The notes: generated from the sequence alone by a model not told the origin. Shown: positions 49,801-61,660, numbered from the stretch's first letter. The stretch is DNA of 64,000 nucleotides from Pseudoscleropodium purum (GCA_963969395.1 OZ017799.1:5396501-5460500), one strand, 5' to 3'. Program-made: numbers and translations.

Positions 49801-51650
49801 CATTGGAGCGGGGCTGGGCCCAACTAGTCAATAAATTAACCTCTCACAAGGCCTCATGGTTACACCAATCTTGTTTTTGTTTCATTTATTTTTAGGCAGT
49901 GTAGAAAGCAATCTTCACTAACATTGTGATGAATCTATTTACATTTGTGGAAATGGATGGAACTTCGAATATATGGATGAAAAATGATTTCGTCATCTGA
50001 AAGAGTGTACATTCATCAAAAATAGAGTGATATTGTCCCAAGATTTGGTAGCGTTTTGCAATTTCATCGACTGAAAAATTAGCTATTGAGTGAAAAAGAA
50101 AGAATGTCTCATCGAATATATTCCTTGTAAAAAAATTTGTGTTGCTTTCTAGTAAAAATATGCTTTGAAAAAGCACCTTAGTGGATGGTTGAAAACTTGA
50201 AATGATCATTTTTTTTTAAAACATGAGAGGAACTTTTTTTTGGTGAAAGAATGTTTGCTTCCACAACAAAAAAGAAACATGAGACAAACTCTAAAGGAAT
50301 AGAAGTCATTTTATCATTTTGAGATACTCTCATAAAATTTTATGAATCTTCAAAGTTGAAAACATAGAATACCTACTAAAGTAGGTGGTTTATGAAGCGC
50401 TTGCATGAGCTCTAAAAGCCTCTTCTACAAGAGATGTACATTTTGCTTTTTCATTGCACCAATAATGTACAAAATACTATTAGAAAACATATTACAAATT
50501 GAACTTTAATTTGACATTGTATCTCCAACCTTAGCCTACTCATTAGTTTTATAGATTCATGGTTGTAAAATGACAATTTTGTTCTATCATATTCTAGAGA
50601 ATAAAATTCAAATAGGACCAAACTATATATCACTAGAATCAATGCAAAACATGACATTTGCTAATAATATCCTAATAAATCATAAGAAAAAAAAGGTTCA
50701 AATAAGACCTATTTAAATTTGATGCAAAAATAGGAAGCTTGATTCCGAAACAGCCTTGGTCTTTGCACCATAATCTTCATTGTGATTTACATCCATGGTA
50801 GAAATTTTGGTGGGGTTGAATATATATTGCAATTAATATGAATTCCTTTAGCATCACTTTATAAAATCAACATAATTTCAACTTTTGATCACTTGAATGT
50901 ATGAATATTTTTTTGACATATACTATGCACATGTTTTTATCTATTAAAATTATAATAATGAGTTTTGATTTTAATTATAGTGCTTGAATAATTTGTGGAA
51001 TGCCATGGTAATTCCACGGTCCGTCTTTTGGAGCCTTTATAAGTTAAACCTGTGCAATTGGCATGCAAAAAAAGAAAATTATTTTTTTCACAAAAGAGGT
51101 ACATGTTTGCACATAACGTCCAGATTTCATGAATGTCTAATCAAAAATGACTTCGTAGGAACCTACCTAAGATTTCTTACATTTGTTGAACAAACACTTG
51201 TTCCTTAAAGGGTTAAATCATCTATGTCTCAACAATTAGCTATCAACTTTTTCTTATGTAGGATCAATATACATTCATATTGGTTTCATTTTACTTTTGA
51301 GATCATTACCGTATGTGGACGTTTGACTTGGCACCTAAGTGCTAAAATTAAATTCTATATCATATTCTGAAAGGTCCACATGACCTTAGACCATTCACAA
51401 GATGACATGTGTGTTTTTTAAATTTATTTTTAGAAATGACTTAATTTATGCTAAATCTAACTTTCACATAGGGTTTTAACATCAGTAAGCCTATACCAGC
51501 TTAGAAGAAAATCAGTTTAATCCTTTAACCCCAAACTCAATCACCCCAATTGATTTAACTTAGTCAAATTAAAAAAAACTTTTTCTATTGAATTCAAATT
51601 TTTTTAAGTTATTTTACATCTCTTTTAGATTTCATGTTATACAATCTTTT
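49801..51650. other. Gene-free AT-rich DNA
   Basis: A minus-strand frame of 105 codons at 49892-50209 has no family features. 51378-51465 is the third copy of the repeat found upstream of the Bet v 1-like gene. TTCCTTAAAGGGTTAA at 51200-51217 resembles a right end of a TTAA-type element without a recognised partner. Confidence 0.4.
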
Positions 51651-51942
51651 AAGGTAACTGCACTTAAAATCAACCACTATCTAAAATTGCAGAGCCGAGA
51701 TTCTTGCCTATAATGTATTTTTGCTATTTATTTTAAACTATGGTCAATTTTAGGTGTACCTATTCCCAGCCCTTTGAAAATTTGTAGTTTATTCATATAG
51801 TGTCCCAAAATCGCATTCTAAAAGACTCTAGAACTCTCCTTTGACTACCAACAAGAACCCAAAAGAAATTCAATATAATAATGGGAACCATGTTTAAATA
51901 AGTCGAATTGCTTATTTGTGTGATTTTAGGTGCGGTTACCTT
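51651..51942. mobile_element. MITE-like element, about 292 bp
   Basis: Imperfect terminal inverted repeats: AAGGTAACTGCACTTAAAAT at the left and the complement of AAGGTAACCGCACCTAAAAT at the right. No coding capacity and no clear target duplication. Related sequence occurs near 812 (one end) and 6573-6860 (interior and one end), so it is a family in this genome. Confidence 0.55.
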
Positions 51943-52084
51943 ACTTGCATCATGACTTCTTCTTGCTTTCCAACAAGCTTGGCTCCAAAAATCAAATGGG
52001 CTAAGGTACTTTAGCTTTTCAAATCCATTCTAAGCTTGCTTACCACTATCGTGATTGATTTCTTAAGAAGTCATGATATCATTT

Positions 52085-52931
52085 TAATTCCTAAAGAATT
52101 ACTTGCCCTTTTTTTGGTAGCACAGTAATTTTGGGTAGCTCACTACAAACATAATTTTTATATTTATTTTTTGAAATTTTCACATAGTATGTGCCCAAGG
52201 AGTTGCTTTAAGGCCCCAAATTTTTTCATAGCCTTTGACTACATAGTTAAAAAGTTATTGTATAATATGCAATTTTCATTATTTGGCAGGCAAGTGAAGC
52301 ATCTCTAAAAGATTTCTTAAAAAAATTACTCTCAAAATAAAGAAAAGTTTGAAATTGGTTTTCTACATTTCTATATATATGAAAAACTTTGAATAATTCC
52401 ATTTTGATCGGTGAGATGAAAGTTATGAGGAATTTCAATTTGAGGGCAATTATGAAGTCCTTTAATTTATTTCAATCAATTTTCAATATTTTTTGAAAAA
52501 ATGAAATCATTGGATGTAGATTGTTTATTAAAATATTACAACCATTGAATTGGCATTTTTCAATTCTATAACTAAATTCTTACCAATTGAATATTTTGAA
52601 TCATTCTTTACTTCTTTCTACTTTAGATACTATTTTTTTCTACATGTTATACAATTCCGAACAATCTGAATTTTTTCAAATATGCATTGAACTTTCCTTG
52701 AAGAATGAATCCAAAGAAGCACCACTGTTTTGAACATTTTTTTATAGAAATGTGACCTTATGAAGTGTAGTTGTCTGATGTTTTGTAGGGCCCAAAAAAT
52801 GATTTTGTTAATTTCAACACTAATATCCTACAATCTACATGGTAGAAATTTCAAAAAAAAATTTCCACATCTTCTCAAACTAGTGTACCATAAGATTCTA
52901 TGGTTAGATGTGTCTAAAATTTTTAGAGGTT
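52085..52931. mobile_element. TTAA-flanked element, copy E (about 850 bp), degraded ends, reverse orientation
   Basis: Left end TTAATTCCTAAAG and right end TTTTAGAGGTTAA, each one or two changes from the consensus. The interior matches copy C closely, including TGTGCCCAAGG, TAGTTAAAAAGTTAT, TACAATTCCGAACAATCT and ATCCTACAATCTACATGG. Confidence 0.65.
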
Positions 52932-55900
52932 AAGCAAAATTTTAAGTGTATTTCAAACAACCTCATAGGCCCATTTGTTGCCCCCACTTTTCTATAATGA
53001 AATTGTGTGTGTGTGCAAACATGAAATATTAAAAAAATGGACTCCCATGTGTATATATAAGTCTACATATGATATTGTACAAATTCGGATATCAATTTCT
53101 TTACATACATATGCAACATACATACAATAAATATCCCATACGTTTTGTTGAAGTTTCTCAATGATTCCAGTATATGATTTTGGGGAATTTTTCAGAGCAT
53201 TCCCAACATGGAAAAAAAATTTGACCACTAAATATTTTACTACTACATAGCCCCAATGAAATAAAGAATTACTATTTGTTAGAAAGTTACTTTTGAATGG
53301 TGTATTTGAGCACATAGATTAATTGTATTAAAAAACACTAGCTAAGATGATTGCAAGAATGACTTGTGAATTTTATTCCACTTTTGTTGATAGTTTTCAA
53401 TCTTTTTCTTATTATATTTGATAAAATTAGAAAAATATTTTTTTTAAAGATTAAAAATATGGCCAATGTGTACACTTGTAAGAAGAAGGTACATTAGGAA
53501 AAAAATAGAAAAATTCTCTTAGTAGGAAAATTAGAAAAAAAAAAAAGAATCACTAGAAAATAGACACAACATATTTTAATTTGTAAAAGATAGGAAAGAA
53601 ATTAAAAATTATACTGAAAATTAGACATTTGAGAGGACTTATGGTGAAGAGATTCCACTTAAAGAATAAGATTGAAACCATCTTCAATGTTTAAAAGTGT
53701 GCAAGTAAAAGGAGACCTATCTGCATGAATGTGGAGGACATAAAATAGTTTATTTTTAGGGTTTCTTTGATAGCAACATGCCCTCTCCTACTATGAAAAT
53801 AAACCACAAATTTTTTATTTCTAATTTCATTAAAGTTACTTATGTGAATTTAGGTTGTATGCAATAAGATAGAACAATTCAATGTCGTTGGTCACTCAGT
53901 TCCAACATCTATTTAATTCTCCCAATTGCATCAACCAACCATTGGTATCGTGATAATACACTTGGAGTAGGGACATATCATCATGTGGTTTAGGATGGGT
54001 CTACCCTTCCTTTACCAATTTTGTCCCAACAAACTTTGGATTTTTTTTTTTAAATTCATTTTTTATTGAAATGTCTTGATTATACTTGGAAATGGCTTCT
54101 CTCAAACTTCTCAAACTTTGAAAAATACTAGAGTTGACAAATAGCTTCACTAAGGTATCTAATAGCAAATTTTGATTGGTACTAGGATGTTTGCCTTGAA
54201 TAATTGTGAATCTAAATTCAAAAAAATTTCATGCTTCCATAAGGCCCCAAGTGTGAATTACATCAATACATTTACAACAAAAATAAAATTAAGAAAATGA
54301 ATTTACAAATTTGAAGGAGCACTACTACTACCACATCAAATTGGCAATTTCAAAAAGATTTTTTATTTTATTAATTTAAAATTTTCAAGAAAAATGTTAT
54401 TATTATTTAATTTGTTCTGTATTTGCACTGTTGGGGTGCCAGAAATGAAAATGAAACAACCCTCTTGTAGGGTTCTAAGATTCTATAATGCTAGAGAGAT
54501 GAAATTAATCCTTTTGTGCCTCCTCTAACATGCTTGCATGTTCAAATGATGCTAACCAAGATGATCAAATGACTAGAAATCAAGACTCTTTTGATTTGTT
54601 AAAGATATTGATTAATAATCCATATCTTCTTGATACCAAACTTTGTTCACCCTCAATTGAAAGAAATGTGTTGAAAAGTCATCAATATAATCTTTGAATA
54701 TCCACTTTGAATGTCTCCTACTTTACAAATGGCACTTCATATATAGTTATAAAGTAACAAACTTCTATTGAATGGTTTTCAAAGGCACTTTAAACATACA
54801 CCTATTGAATACTTTAAGTTTTTTTCAATTTTTCAATTGTGAGAATTTATAAAAATATAAATATTCTCAAATTTTTCATTTTTTTAATAATAATGATTTC
54901 TATTTGCTTGTAAGGCAAAAATAACACCTAGTTGTAACTTTGACTTCATCTATGTTCATCATCTTAAATGAATAGTAATAGATTTTTCTATTTTGTTGGC
55001 CAATAATCTAGTATGTGTATTCAATTGCCAAACGTTAATAAAGTTCTAAATTGAAGAAGAAATTTACTATAGTAATTATAGAAGTTCATTGAATCAACAT
55101 GCTATACTATTCAAGCCCATAATGACAAAGCCCCAAAGACTTTGCTTTGGGCTTTTAGAAAACTCATGCAAATTCTATTTGATTTCTTGGTTTGTTATTC
55201 ACTTATTCTTGCATCAAATTTTTTAAAACAAATTCTACTCATTACACTCATTGTCAATATATAGAACTTTATTGCAAGTAATTTAGAGGTTTTAAGGAAA
55301 TTTGTCAAAAAATATCCATTTTTTGGTGCTTTGACCAAAATTGAAATAAAAACTTTTATTAAATTTAAACCATACAAAACTTTAGTAGATCAATATGGAA
55401 AAGTGTGGAAATTCTTTTAGCCCATTTGACCTTGTGGATTGTAATAAAATAATATTTGAATTAGGAAAAAATGTAAGCTTTGTTTGATATTAAGGTCAAT
55501 AGATTTGAGCACTATTATAGTCAAACTTGTGCTCTATTCACAATGAAACCTCTACAATATTGGATACTACATTTTTATAGATACATACAAACAAAATTTA
55601 GGATATTATAAGAAAAATGAGCATATAATTGAATATACACTATGGTATACAAATTTCCATTAAGAAATTCAAGTTGTATAGAAATGCTACATTTGCATTA
55701 GCTAGGTATGGAATTTCTTATATTTACATCCAAAACTACACTAATATATCTATTCCTTTCTTCCATTGATAATTAATGACTTTCATTAAGAAAATGCAAG
55801 ACAAATCTACACAAATGTAGAATTTTAATAAAACATACTCCTACCATGTGTTATTATATATAAATAATTAGGTATTACCATTTGATTTCAAATTAACTAT

Positions 55901-57833
55901 ATTTCAAATTGATATCAAAGCAGAGGTTTGGATGTCAAGGAGGGTGCAAAGGAATTGAAACCTTGAAAAAACAACTATATATATATTGGGCAAAAATTCA
56001 CAAAAATTAATATTTACTAGTGAGTAGCCATTTACTACTGAATTGAGCAAATGGCTTTAAAAGAAAAAATTATCCATTCAAAATTTTATTGGATTGCTAC
56101 AAGAATGTTCAGGAAAAGTTTGAAAAACTTTTTATCAATAAATTGCAAGAGTATATAATATTGGAAGCCTAAAGTCAAAAGATTCTATTAATTTAGTCCA
56201 ACTAAATAAGGTCAATATTTAAAAAACTTGACTCTTTTTAAGAAGGTTGCTATTATATGAAGCTAAGAGTTTGAACCTATGAGCTAAGAAGACTATAAAC
56301 CTATATTTTAGGTGTCTATATTATAAAAATTTCTCATGATTATAGTGGAACAATATTATGGATATCTATATTACAAGCATTTATATGATAAGCACCTTTA
56401 ATGGTTGTGGGATATCTACTTATATATAGTGACAACTCACATATTTGCATTTTCATGCTCATACAAAAGCATTGTTGAATGTATTTCTCAGTATGAGAAT
56501 TTTTGCTAAACAAGGGCCAATTTCAAGGCCTAAAATTTTTCCACATGCTGTTTGATTTTTTCTAACTTTGTGCTTCATCCAAATAAATTCCAAATACAAT
56601 TTTGAATATTTTACACATTAGTTTTTACTTGTTTATTTACATAAATATATTGCTTAACTACCTCAATTTTATTAGATTGATTATAAAGTAAAGTTTCATT
56701 TTAAAAACTCACTCAATTTTTTTGATGAATGAAAAAAATATTTAATTAAATCATTACAAGTATTTTCATACTATAGGTACTCCGAAAATGCAGTCAAAAA
56801 ATGACAATTTTATAATTTGCAACTTTGATACTTATTAATTATAAGATTTACGAAATGTTTATTCCTTTTGGATTTTATATTAAGGTGATGTTTATCATAT
56901 GTTCTCAAAATTTGATAATATTTGGATTAGGAAACCTACTAAAGGAAATCTTTTTATGATATATTTTACATGTTCAAATATATTAATGCAATAAGAAACC
57001 ATATTTTTGTTCATAGTTTAGTGCTAGGAATTCAGTCATAGTACTCATCTATAATTGAAGGAAAATAAAGCATTTATTTCAAATCAAAGTTTTAAAATTC
57101 TTTTCTAGGTATTTTTATATTATTAAAGCATAATATAATTTCAAACATTTTTTTTGGCATTTTGATTCTATATTTGGTTTGCAAACAATTGGATCTAAAA
57201 ATTGTCTAATAATGTCAAGGCTAGGTGTAAGAATATCCACTTTATACACATTTTGATTTTACACTGCATCTAGAAATGACATTTCAAAGTGTGCTTTTCA
57301 ATTGGGCAAATCTTTATAACACCGTTATAGCAAGACACCACTAGTGTGCTTTTCAAGTGACCAACCTTTATGATTTTCATGAAAGAGAGACACCAATGGG
57401 AGTTGATAATGATTAGCAAGCTTAGGTTGAGATAGTGGCCCTTGCCAGGCACATGAAGCCAAGAATAATAACAACCCAAGGCCATGTTTCAAATAACTTG
57501 TCATCATTTTTAGCTTGGTGTGCCTGGCAAGAACCCTTACCCCAACTCAAACCCACCTATTAATGACATCAATTCCCATTGGTGTCTTCCTTTCAGAAAA
57601 TAGTGTAGCAGAACACTCAGGACAACGATTACAAGATTAAAAAAAAAATAGACAGCTTAAAGAAATTCAGCAAATCTCACAAGTTCGAATCTCAGGTAGG
57701 AAATGTATAAGTGTGGCCTGCCTTCGAGTACCTGCACCAGTTGTTACTTTTGGTCAAGGTAGGAACATTGCAAGAGCACAGTGAAGTAAAGCATTGCAAG
57801 ATTAAAAATGTAAACTAATGAGCTTTCAACGTT
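52932..57833. other. Long AT-rich gene-free stretch
   Basis: No gene recognised over almost 5 kb. The only repeat identified is the second LTR-like copy at 56243-56507. Composition becomes more balanced from 57.3 kb, where a GCCTGGCAAG...CTTGCCAGGC inverted pair flanks about 80 bp (near 57437-57535). Confidence 0.45.
56243..56507. repeat. LTR-like dispersed repeat, copy 2
   Basis: Aligns with 22107-22379 in the same orientation with many small differences; carries the same TACTTATATATA box and TTTTCATGCTCA block. It lacks the adjacent SINE of copy 1. Confidence 0.5.
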
Positions 57834-58155
57834 TCACCAAAAAAATTCCTGAAGATTATATCGGACATTCTGAGGCGAAAATTCCTGTCCAACAGTGCAG
57901 CATTTGGAAACGCCTTTGGTTACCAAGGTACGAGCAAGTGGAGCTGGAGCATACAAGCATCACGAGATCACAAAAACCTTAAGCCATTTCCAGCAAGTGA
58001 GTGAAAATTAATGCTCACTTAGGTGCTTGCAAACACATACCAGAGCGAGGCGGAGGAGTCCTTTGCACTATCTCGGTGGCCATCATTTGAGTCGCGAAAT
58101 CAACGTATTTGAGATTTTTGTCTGAATGTTTTCGACACCATTGTTCTCTCAGCAT
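57834..58155 (-). CDS. Possible two-exon minus-strand reading frame, unidentified
   Basis: Exon 58041-58155 begins at an ATG (ACCATGCTGAGAG) and is open for 38 codons (MLREQWCRKHSDKN..., ending QRTPPPRS) up to a donor TCTG|GTATGT. An acceptor CCAAAG at 57914-57915 joins in phase to 57834-57913, which ends in TGA, giving 64 residues. Composition and codon use look like protein-coding DNA, unlike the AT-rich surroundings. It may be the end of a longer gene with earlier exons between 58.2 and 59.08 kb, where acceptor-like GCAG sites recur. No family recognised. Confidence 0.3.
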
Positions 58156-58359
58156 GGTTCGGTGATGTCATTGTGATCAAAACTTAGTAGCCGTCATAAA
58201 TATTTAAGTAAGTAGCTGGCTTGGTTTCAAACTCCTTCGGAACTGCAAGATTGAACCAAAAACACATCACCGACGCGTAATATGTTCCTATCAACGGATT
58301 TCGAAAGAACATACACGCCAAGCTCTGAAATGTTGATATTAACAAACGAAGTGCAAGAC

Positions 58360-58870
58360 TGCATGCAAATCCAGGAAATTAATATGAAAATTAATGAACT
58401 GAACCCCCAAACAGGGAGACATATATCACTAATAGTGGTGAAAGAACTCATCCATAATGAACCATAGCTTGCCTACATCACACTTTGCACAAAGACTCAG
58501 ATATGACATCGCAACTTGAGGGGATGAACACCAGGTGGGAATGTCGGATGGAATCGCGCTTGATCTTTGCATTTCTACGAAACATAAATGAAACTCTGCA
58601 AGTGCTTTATTCTATTGACGTACTGCAAATTCAAAAAGTGAACATGAACACCAAGTAACTGTTGAAACAATTAAGGAGACATAAATGCAACAAACAGTGA
58701 TGAGAGAACTCGATCACTCTCTTAACATAACCTTCTCCACAACCCACAACTATTTCTAGATATCACATGTGAAGCTTAAAAAGCTCGTGTTCTATTCTGG
58801 CTGTAGATGAACTGCATATTCAAGAAACCTATCAAAAAATCAAGTAACAAGCTGCTGAAACAGCCAGAGC
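58360..58870. repeat. Three diverged tandem-like units
   Basis: Segments starting near 58363, 58623 and 58810 share a pattern (TGCAAATTCA, then GAACATGAACAC-like, CAAGTAACTG, AGGAGACATA, GTGATGA-AGAACTC). On the minus strand each ends in an acceptor-like GCAG followed by a more conserved stretch, as expected if an exon with its flanking intron had been duplicated. Divergence is high. Confidence 0.35.
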
Positions 58871-59001
58871 AACGCGTTTAAAGCAACACTGACATTTGGC
58901 AATTGAAAACTAATTAACTCACTCACAACCTTATCTTCATCAACCCACCCACTGACAAGCACATGCACCACTCCCAGCAAGAAGTTATTCTTTCTTTTCA
59001 A

Positions 59002-60074
59002 CCAAAACCAAATTAACATGAGTACAGTTCCATAGAGGCGAAAATTTCCACACAACACTCCGGCCGTTCTCAGCCATGGTCGTTGGAAAAGTATACTGAG
59101 TCTTCCTCGCAGCTACAGTCGTCGTCATGATAACGGAGAGAGAGAAAATTCGACCAGCACCAGTACTTGATCAACGGACCCTGGAACTTCGTCATGCCTT
59201 GCCTTGAGAGCTCAAGTTGAAATCACAGATCGCAGCGATCGAGACACTCAGGCCATGTGCAGCTGGCTAGGCTCGAGTCCTCGATCATTCACAAGTCGAC
59301 AGGGGGTTCATATAACGTTCCTTGTGTTAAAATTCGCTATGAGTCCCCGGTGAGTCCCACTTTTCCCCGTGTTCCCAGTGTATTACACAGGGAAAAGTGA
59401 GACTCAATGGGACACACAGGGAATTACACAGGGAACATAATATGAGCCCCCTGCGCTCGCGTCGGCACCCCGGTGGGCATGCACAGAAGCACATCGAGCT
59501 AGAACAGAGCTAGTAAGTAGGGACCTACTTAACTTAAGCATGAATGGATTTGAGTTGCTCCAAGACTTTGCTACATTGCTAGCTGTTATATGAGCTGGCC
59601 AGGGCCGGGAGAGCCCTGTCGCACCTTCTGGATCGGATCGATCGATCATCCCCGTCGGTGCGAGAGGGAAGAGTCCCTGGGAATGCTTTCCAGTACGTCC
59701 CGGCGCTGAGTGTGCAAGTGAAACTGGGCGTCCCTGTCGCCTTCGACTGACTGAAAGTTTCTGTGTGGCGTGAATTAAGGAAAAACTAAGGAGAGACTAG
59801 TAAAGGTGAGCGAGCAGGGAGGGGTGTCACATTCAAGTCCGTCACCTTCATTTCTCATTGTACAGGCCTAGCTTTTGGACCAGAATCGATCGATGACTTC
59901 CAATGCTCAAGGCAAGCACGATGCAGGCATCGCTTCCGAGCTACTGGGCGCATGGCGCTTGTCAGTGAGATGTACGTACCCTGTCGCTGATGGCCCTGGA
60001 AATGGATGTGACGCCTTCCTGGATGTTTATCCTGACCAACGGTTTGGGCACATGTCCAGTTATCGACTAACTAG
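59002..60074. repeat. Left arm of a large inverted duplication
   Basis: Matches the reverse complement of 60704-61569 over its whole length apart from a 154 bp insertion (59300-59453) and small gaps. The inner boundary is CTAACTAG in both arms and the spacer is 629 bp. The arm includes the start of a lipocalin-like gene pointing to the centre (ATG 59893) and a minus-strand ATG pointing outward (59075-59077) in CCATGGCTGAG. Confidence 0.9.
59300..59453. mobile_element. MITE-like insertion, 154 bp, present in one arm only
   Basis: Terminal inverted repeats of about 22 bp: CAGGGGGTTCATATAACGTT at the left and the complement of CAGGGGGCTCATATTATGTT at the right, with a further internal hairpin (CCCACTTTTCCC...GGGAAAAGTGAG). 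The equivalent place in the right arm (near 61270) lacks it, so it arrived after the duplication or was lost there. No exact target duplication was seen. Confidence 0.7.
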
Positions 60075-60105
60075 AGGAAATATTATGGGGAATTTTGGCC
60101 CCTAA
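59893..60105 (+). pseudogene. Lipocalin-like domain fragment, left copy
   Basis: From the ATG, 70 codons are open. Residues 16-23 read ELLGAWRL, the start motif of the lipocalin-like domain (usually ELxGTWRLVS), followed by TYPVADGPG and DAFLDVYPDQRFGHMS, which fits the usual xxGxLxYxxDGxMS segment. The frame then runs through the inversion boundary into unrelated DNA and stops at 60103-60105. The remaining two thirds of a normal ~150-residue domain are absent nearby and no suitable donor site is seen, so this looks like a truncated gene copy. A 124 bp open stretch with a good donor (60278-60401) lies in the spacer but does not resemble this family. Confidence 0.5.
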
Positions 60106-60703
60106 AGTTGTACATATAGTGTAGCAATTGCAATGTTGTGGTCATAACATTGTAGACTAAGCTACAAACTTATAATGTTATATGGGTCCCCATAACACTT
60201 GAAGATGTAAGGATATGTACACTCAAAGTGTAGAATTATTCTTGTACGTTGTAATTAAGCCAAGGAAATTAGGCTAATTCACCAAGGAAGTCACTGAGCG
60301 ATCTGCAAGCATGGTTCTCAATTTTCGTGCAAGATCTGAAAACTTGCTTAGTAGGTCAGAAACTTTTGGCTCCTCGAACATCAACGTGCCACACTGGGAC
60401 AGGTGAGCACTCCCTTTGTAAAGTATGATGTGAGGTCAAGTGAAAGCCTTTGAAGTTAATATTAACAATAAATTATGATAACAAAGTTGACATAATTCGA
60501 CATTGCTAAAAAAAAGTGGTTCAAAGTGAACACTAATTATTTCGAAGTTAACTTGTTTGCTCAGTATGTTCCTAAATTACCATCTTTGCTGGAAAACGTT
60601 ACTAAAGCATGTTTCAAAACTTTGCATGCAGCAAGAAATAGCTCCTGAAAGAGGTTGCTGAAAATTTTGGTTTCCCCTCCTTAATCTTGTTAGTGTGCTA
60701 AAA
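60075..60703. other. Spacer of the inverted duplication
   Basis: 629 bp of unique sequence. It contains small hairpins (ATAACATTG/CAATGTTGTG-type near 60140-60190) and the open stretch 60278-60401 ending in an AG|GTGAGC donor. No identified gene. Confidence 0.4.
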
Positions 60704-60877
60704 CTAGTTAGTCGATATGTGCCCAAACTGTTGGTCAGGATAAACATCCAGGAAGGCGTCACATCCATTTCCAGGGCCATCAGCGACAGGGTACGTACAT
60801 CTCACTGACAAGCGCCATGCGCCCAGTAGCTCGGAAGCGATGCCTGCATCGTGCTTGCCTTGAGCATTGGAAGTCAT
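60704..60877 (-). pseudogene. Lipocalin-like domain fragment, right copy
   Basis: This mirrors the left copy: the same first 49 residues up to RFGHM except Q for R at one site, then an 8 bp difference changes the frame and it ends at TAG (60704-60706) in the inversion boundary sequence. The two copies point toward each other. If both were transcribed they could make complementary RNA. Confidence 0.5.
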
Positions 60878-61569
60878 CGATCGATTCTGGTCCAAAAGCT
60901 AGGCCTGTACAATGAGAAATGAAGGTGACGGACTTGAATGTGACACCCCTCCCTGCTCACCTTTACTAGTCTCTCCTTAGTTTTTCCTTAATTCACGCCA
61001 CACAGAAACTTTCAGTCAGTCGAAGGCGACAGGGACGCCCAGTTTCACTTGCACACTCAGCGCCGGGACGTACTGGAAAGCATTCCCAGGGACTCTTCCC
61101 TCTCGCACCGACGGGGATGATCGATCGATCCGATCCAGAAGGTGCGACAGGGCTCTCCCGGCCCTGGCCAGCTCATATAACAGCTAGCAATGTAGCAAAT
61201 CCTTGGAGCAACGTTAATCCATCCCTGCTTGCTTTGTGCTGTTTGTGCTTCTGTGCCGACCGGGGTGCGGACTTGTGAATGATCGAGGACTCAAGCCTAA
61301 CTGGCTGCTCATGTCCTGAGTGTCTCGATCGCTGCGATCTGAGATTTCAACTTGAGCTCTCAAGGCAAGGCATGACGAATTGAAGTTCCAGGCGCCGTCG
61401 ATCACGTATAGGTGCTGATCAAGTTTTCTCTCCCTCATGTATCTTGACGACTGTAGCTGCGATGAAGACTAAGTAGACTTTTCCAACGACCATGGCTGAG
61501 CTAGAGCGGCCGGAGTGTTGTGTGGAAATTTTGCCTCTATGGAACTGTACTCATGTTAATTTGGTTTTG
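60704..61569. repeat. Right arm of the large inverted duplication
   Basis: 866 bp, reverse complement of the left arm without the MITE-like insertion. It contains a plus-strand ATG (61492) equivalent to the outward ATG of the left arm, with an open frame of about 58 codons. At its outer end a ~75 bp segment is duplicated in tandem (about 61507-61575 and 61588-61660; CGGAGTGTTGT, AATTTTGC, CATG-TAATTTGGTTT shared). Confidence 0.85.
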
Positions 61570-61660
61570 AGTTACTCAAGTCTGGGAACGATCGGAGTGT
61601 TGTTCGGTAATTTTTGCATCGATGAAATTGTACTGTCTCATGCTAAGTTAATTTGGTTTG

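Noticed and set aside
57660..57700. GTTCGAATC, resembling a tRNA T-arm or B box
   Set aside because: No A box at the right distance upstream and no cloverleaf could be drawn.
60278..60401. Second exon of the left lipocalin-like copy
   Set aside because: Open and followed by a good donor, but its translation does not resemble the expected middle of a lipocalin-like domain, and exon 1 has no donor that could join to it.
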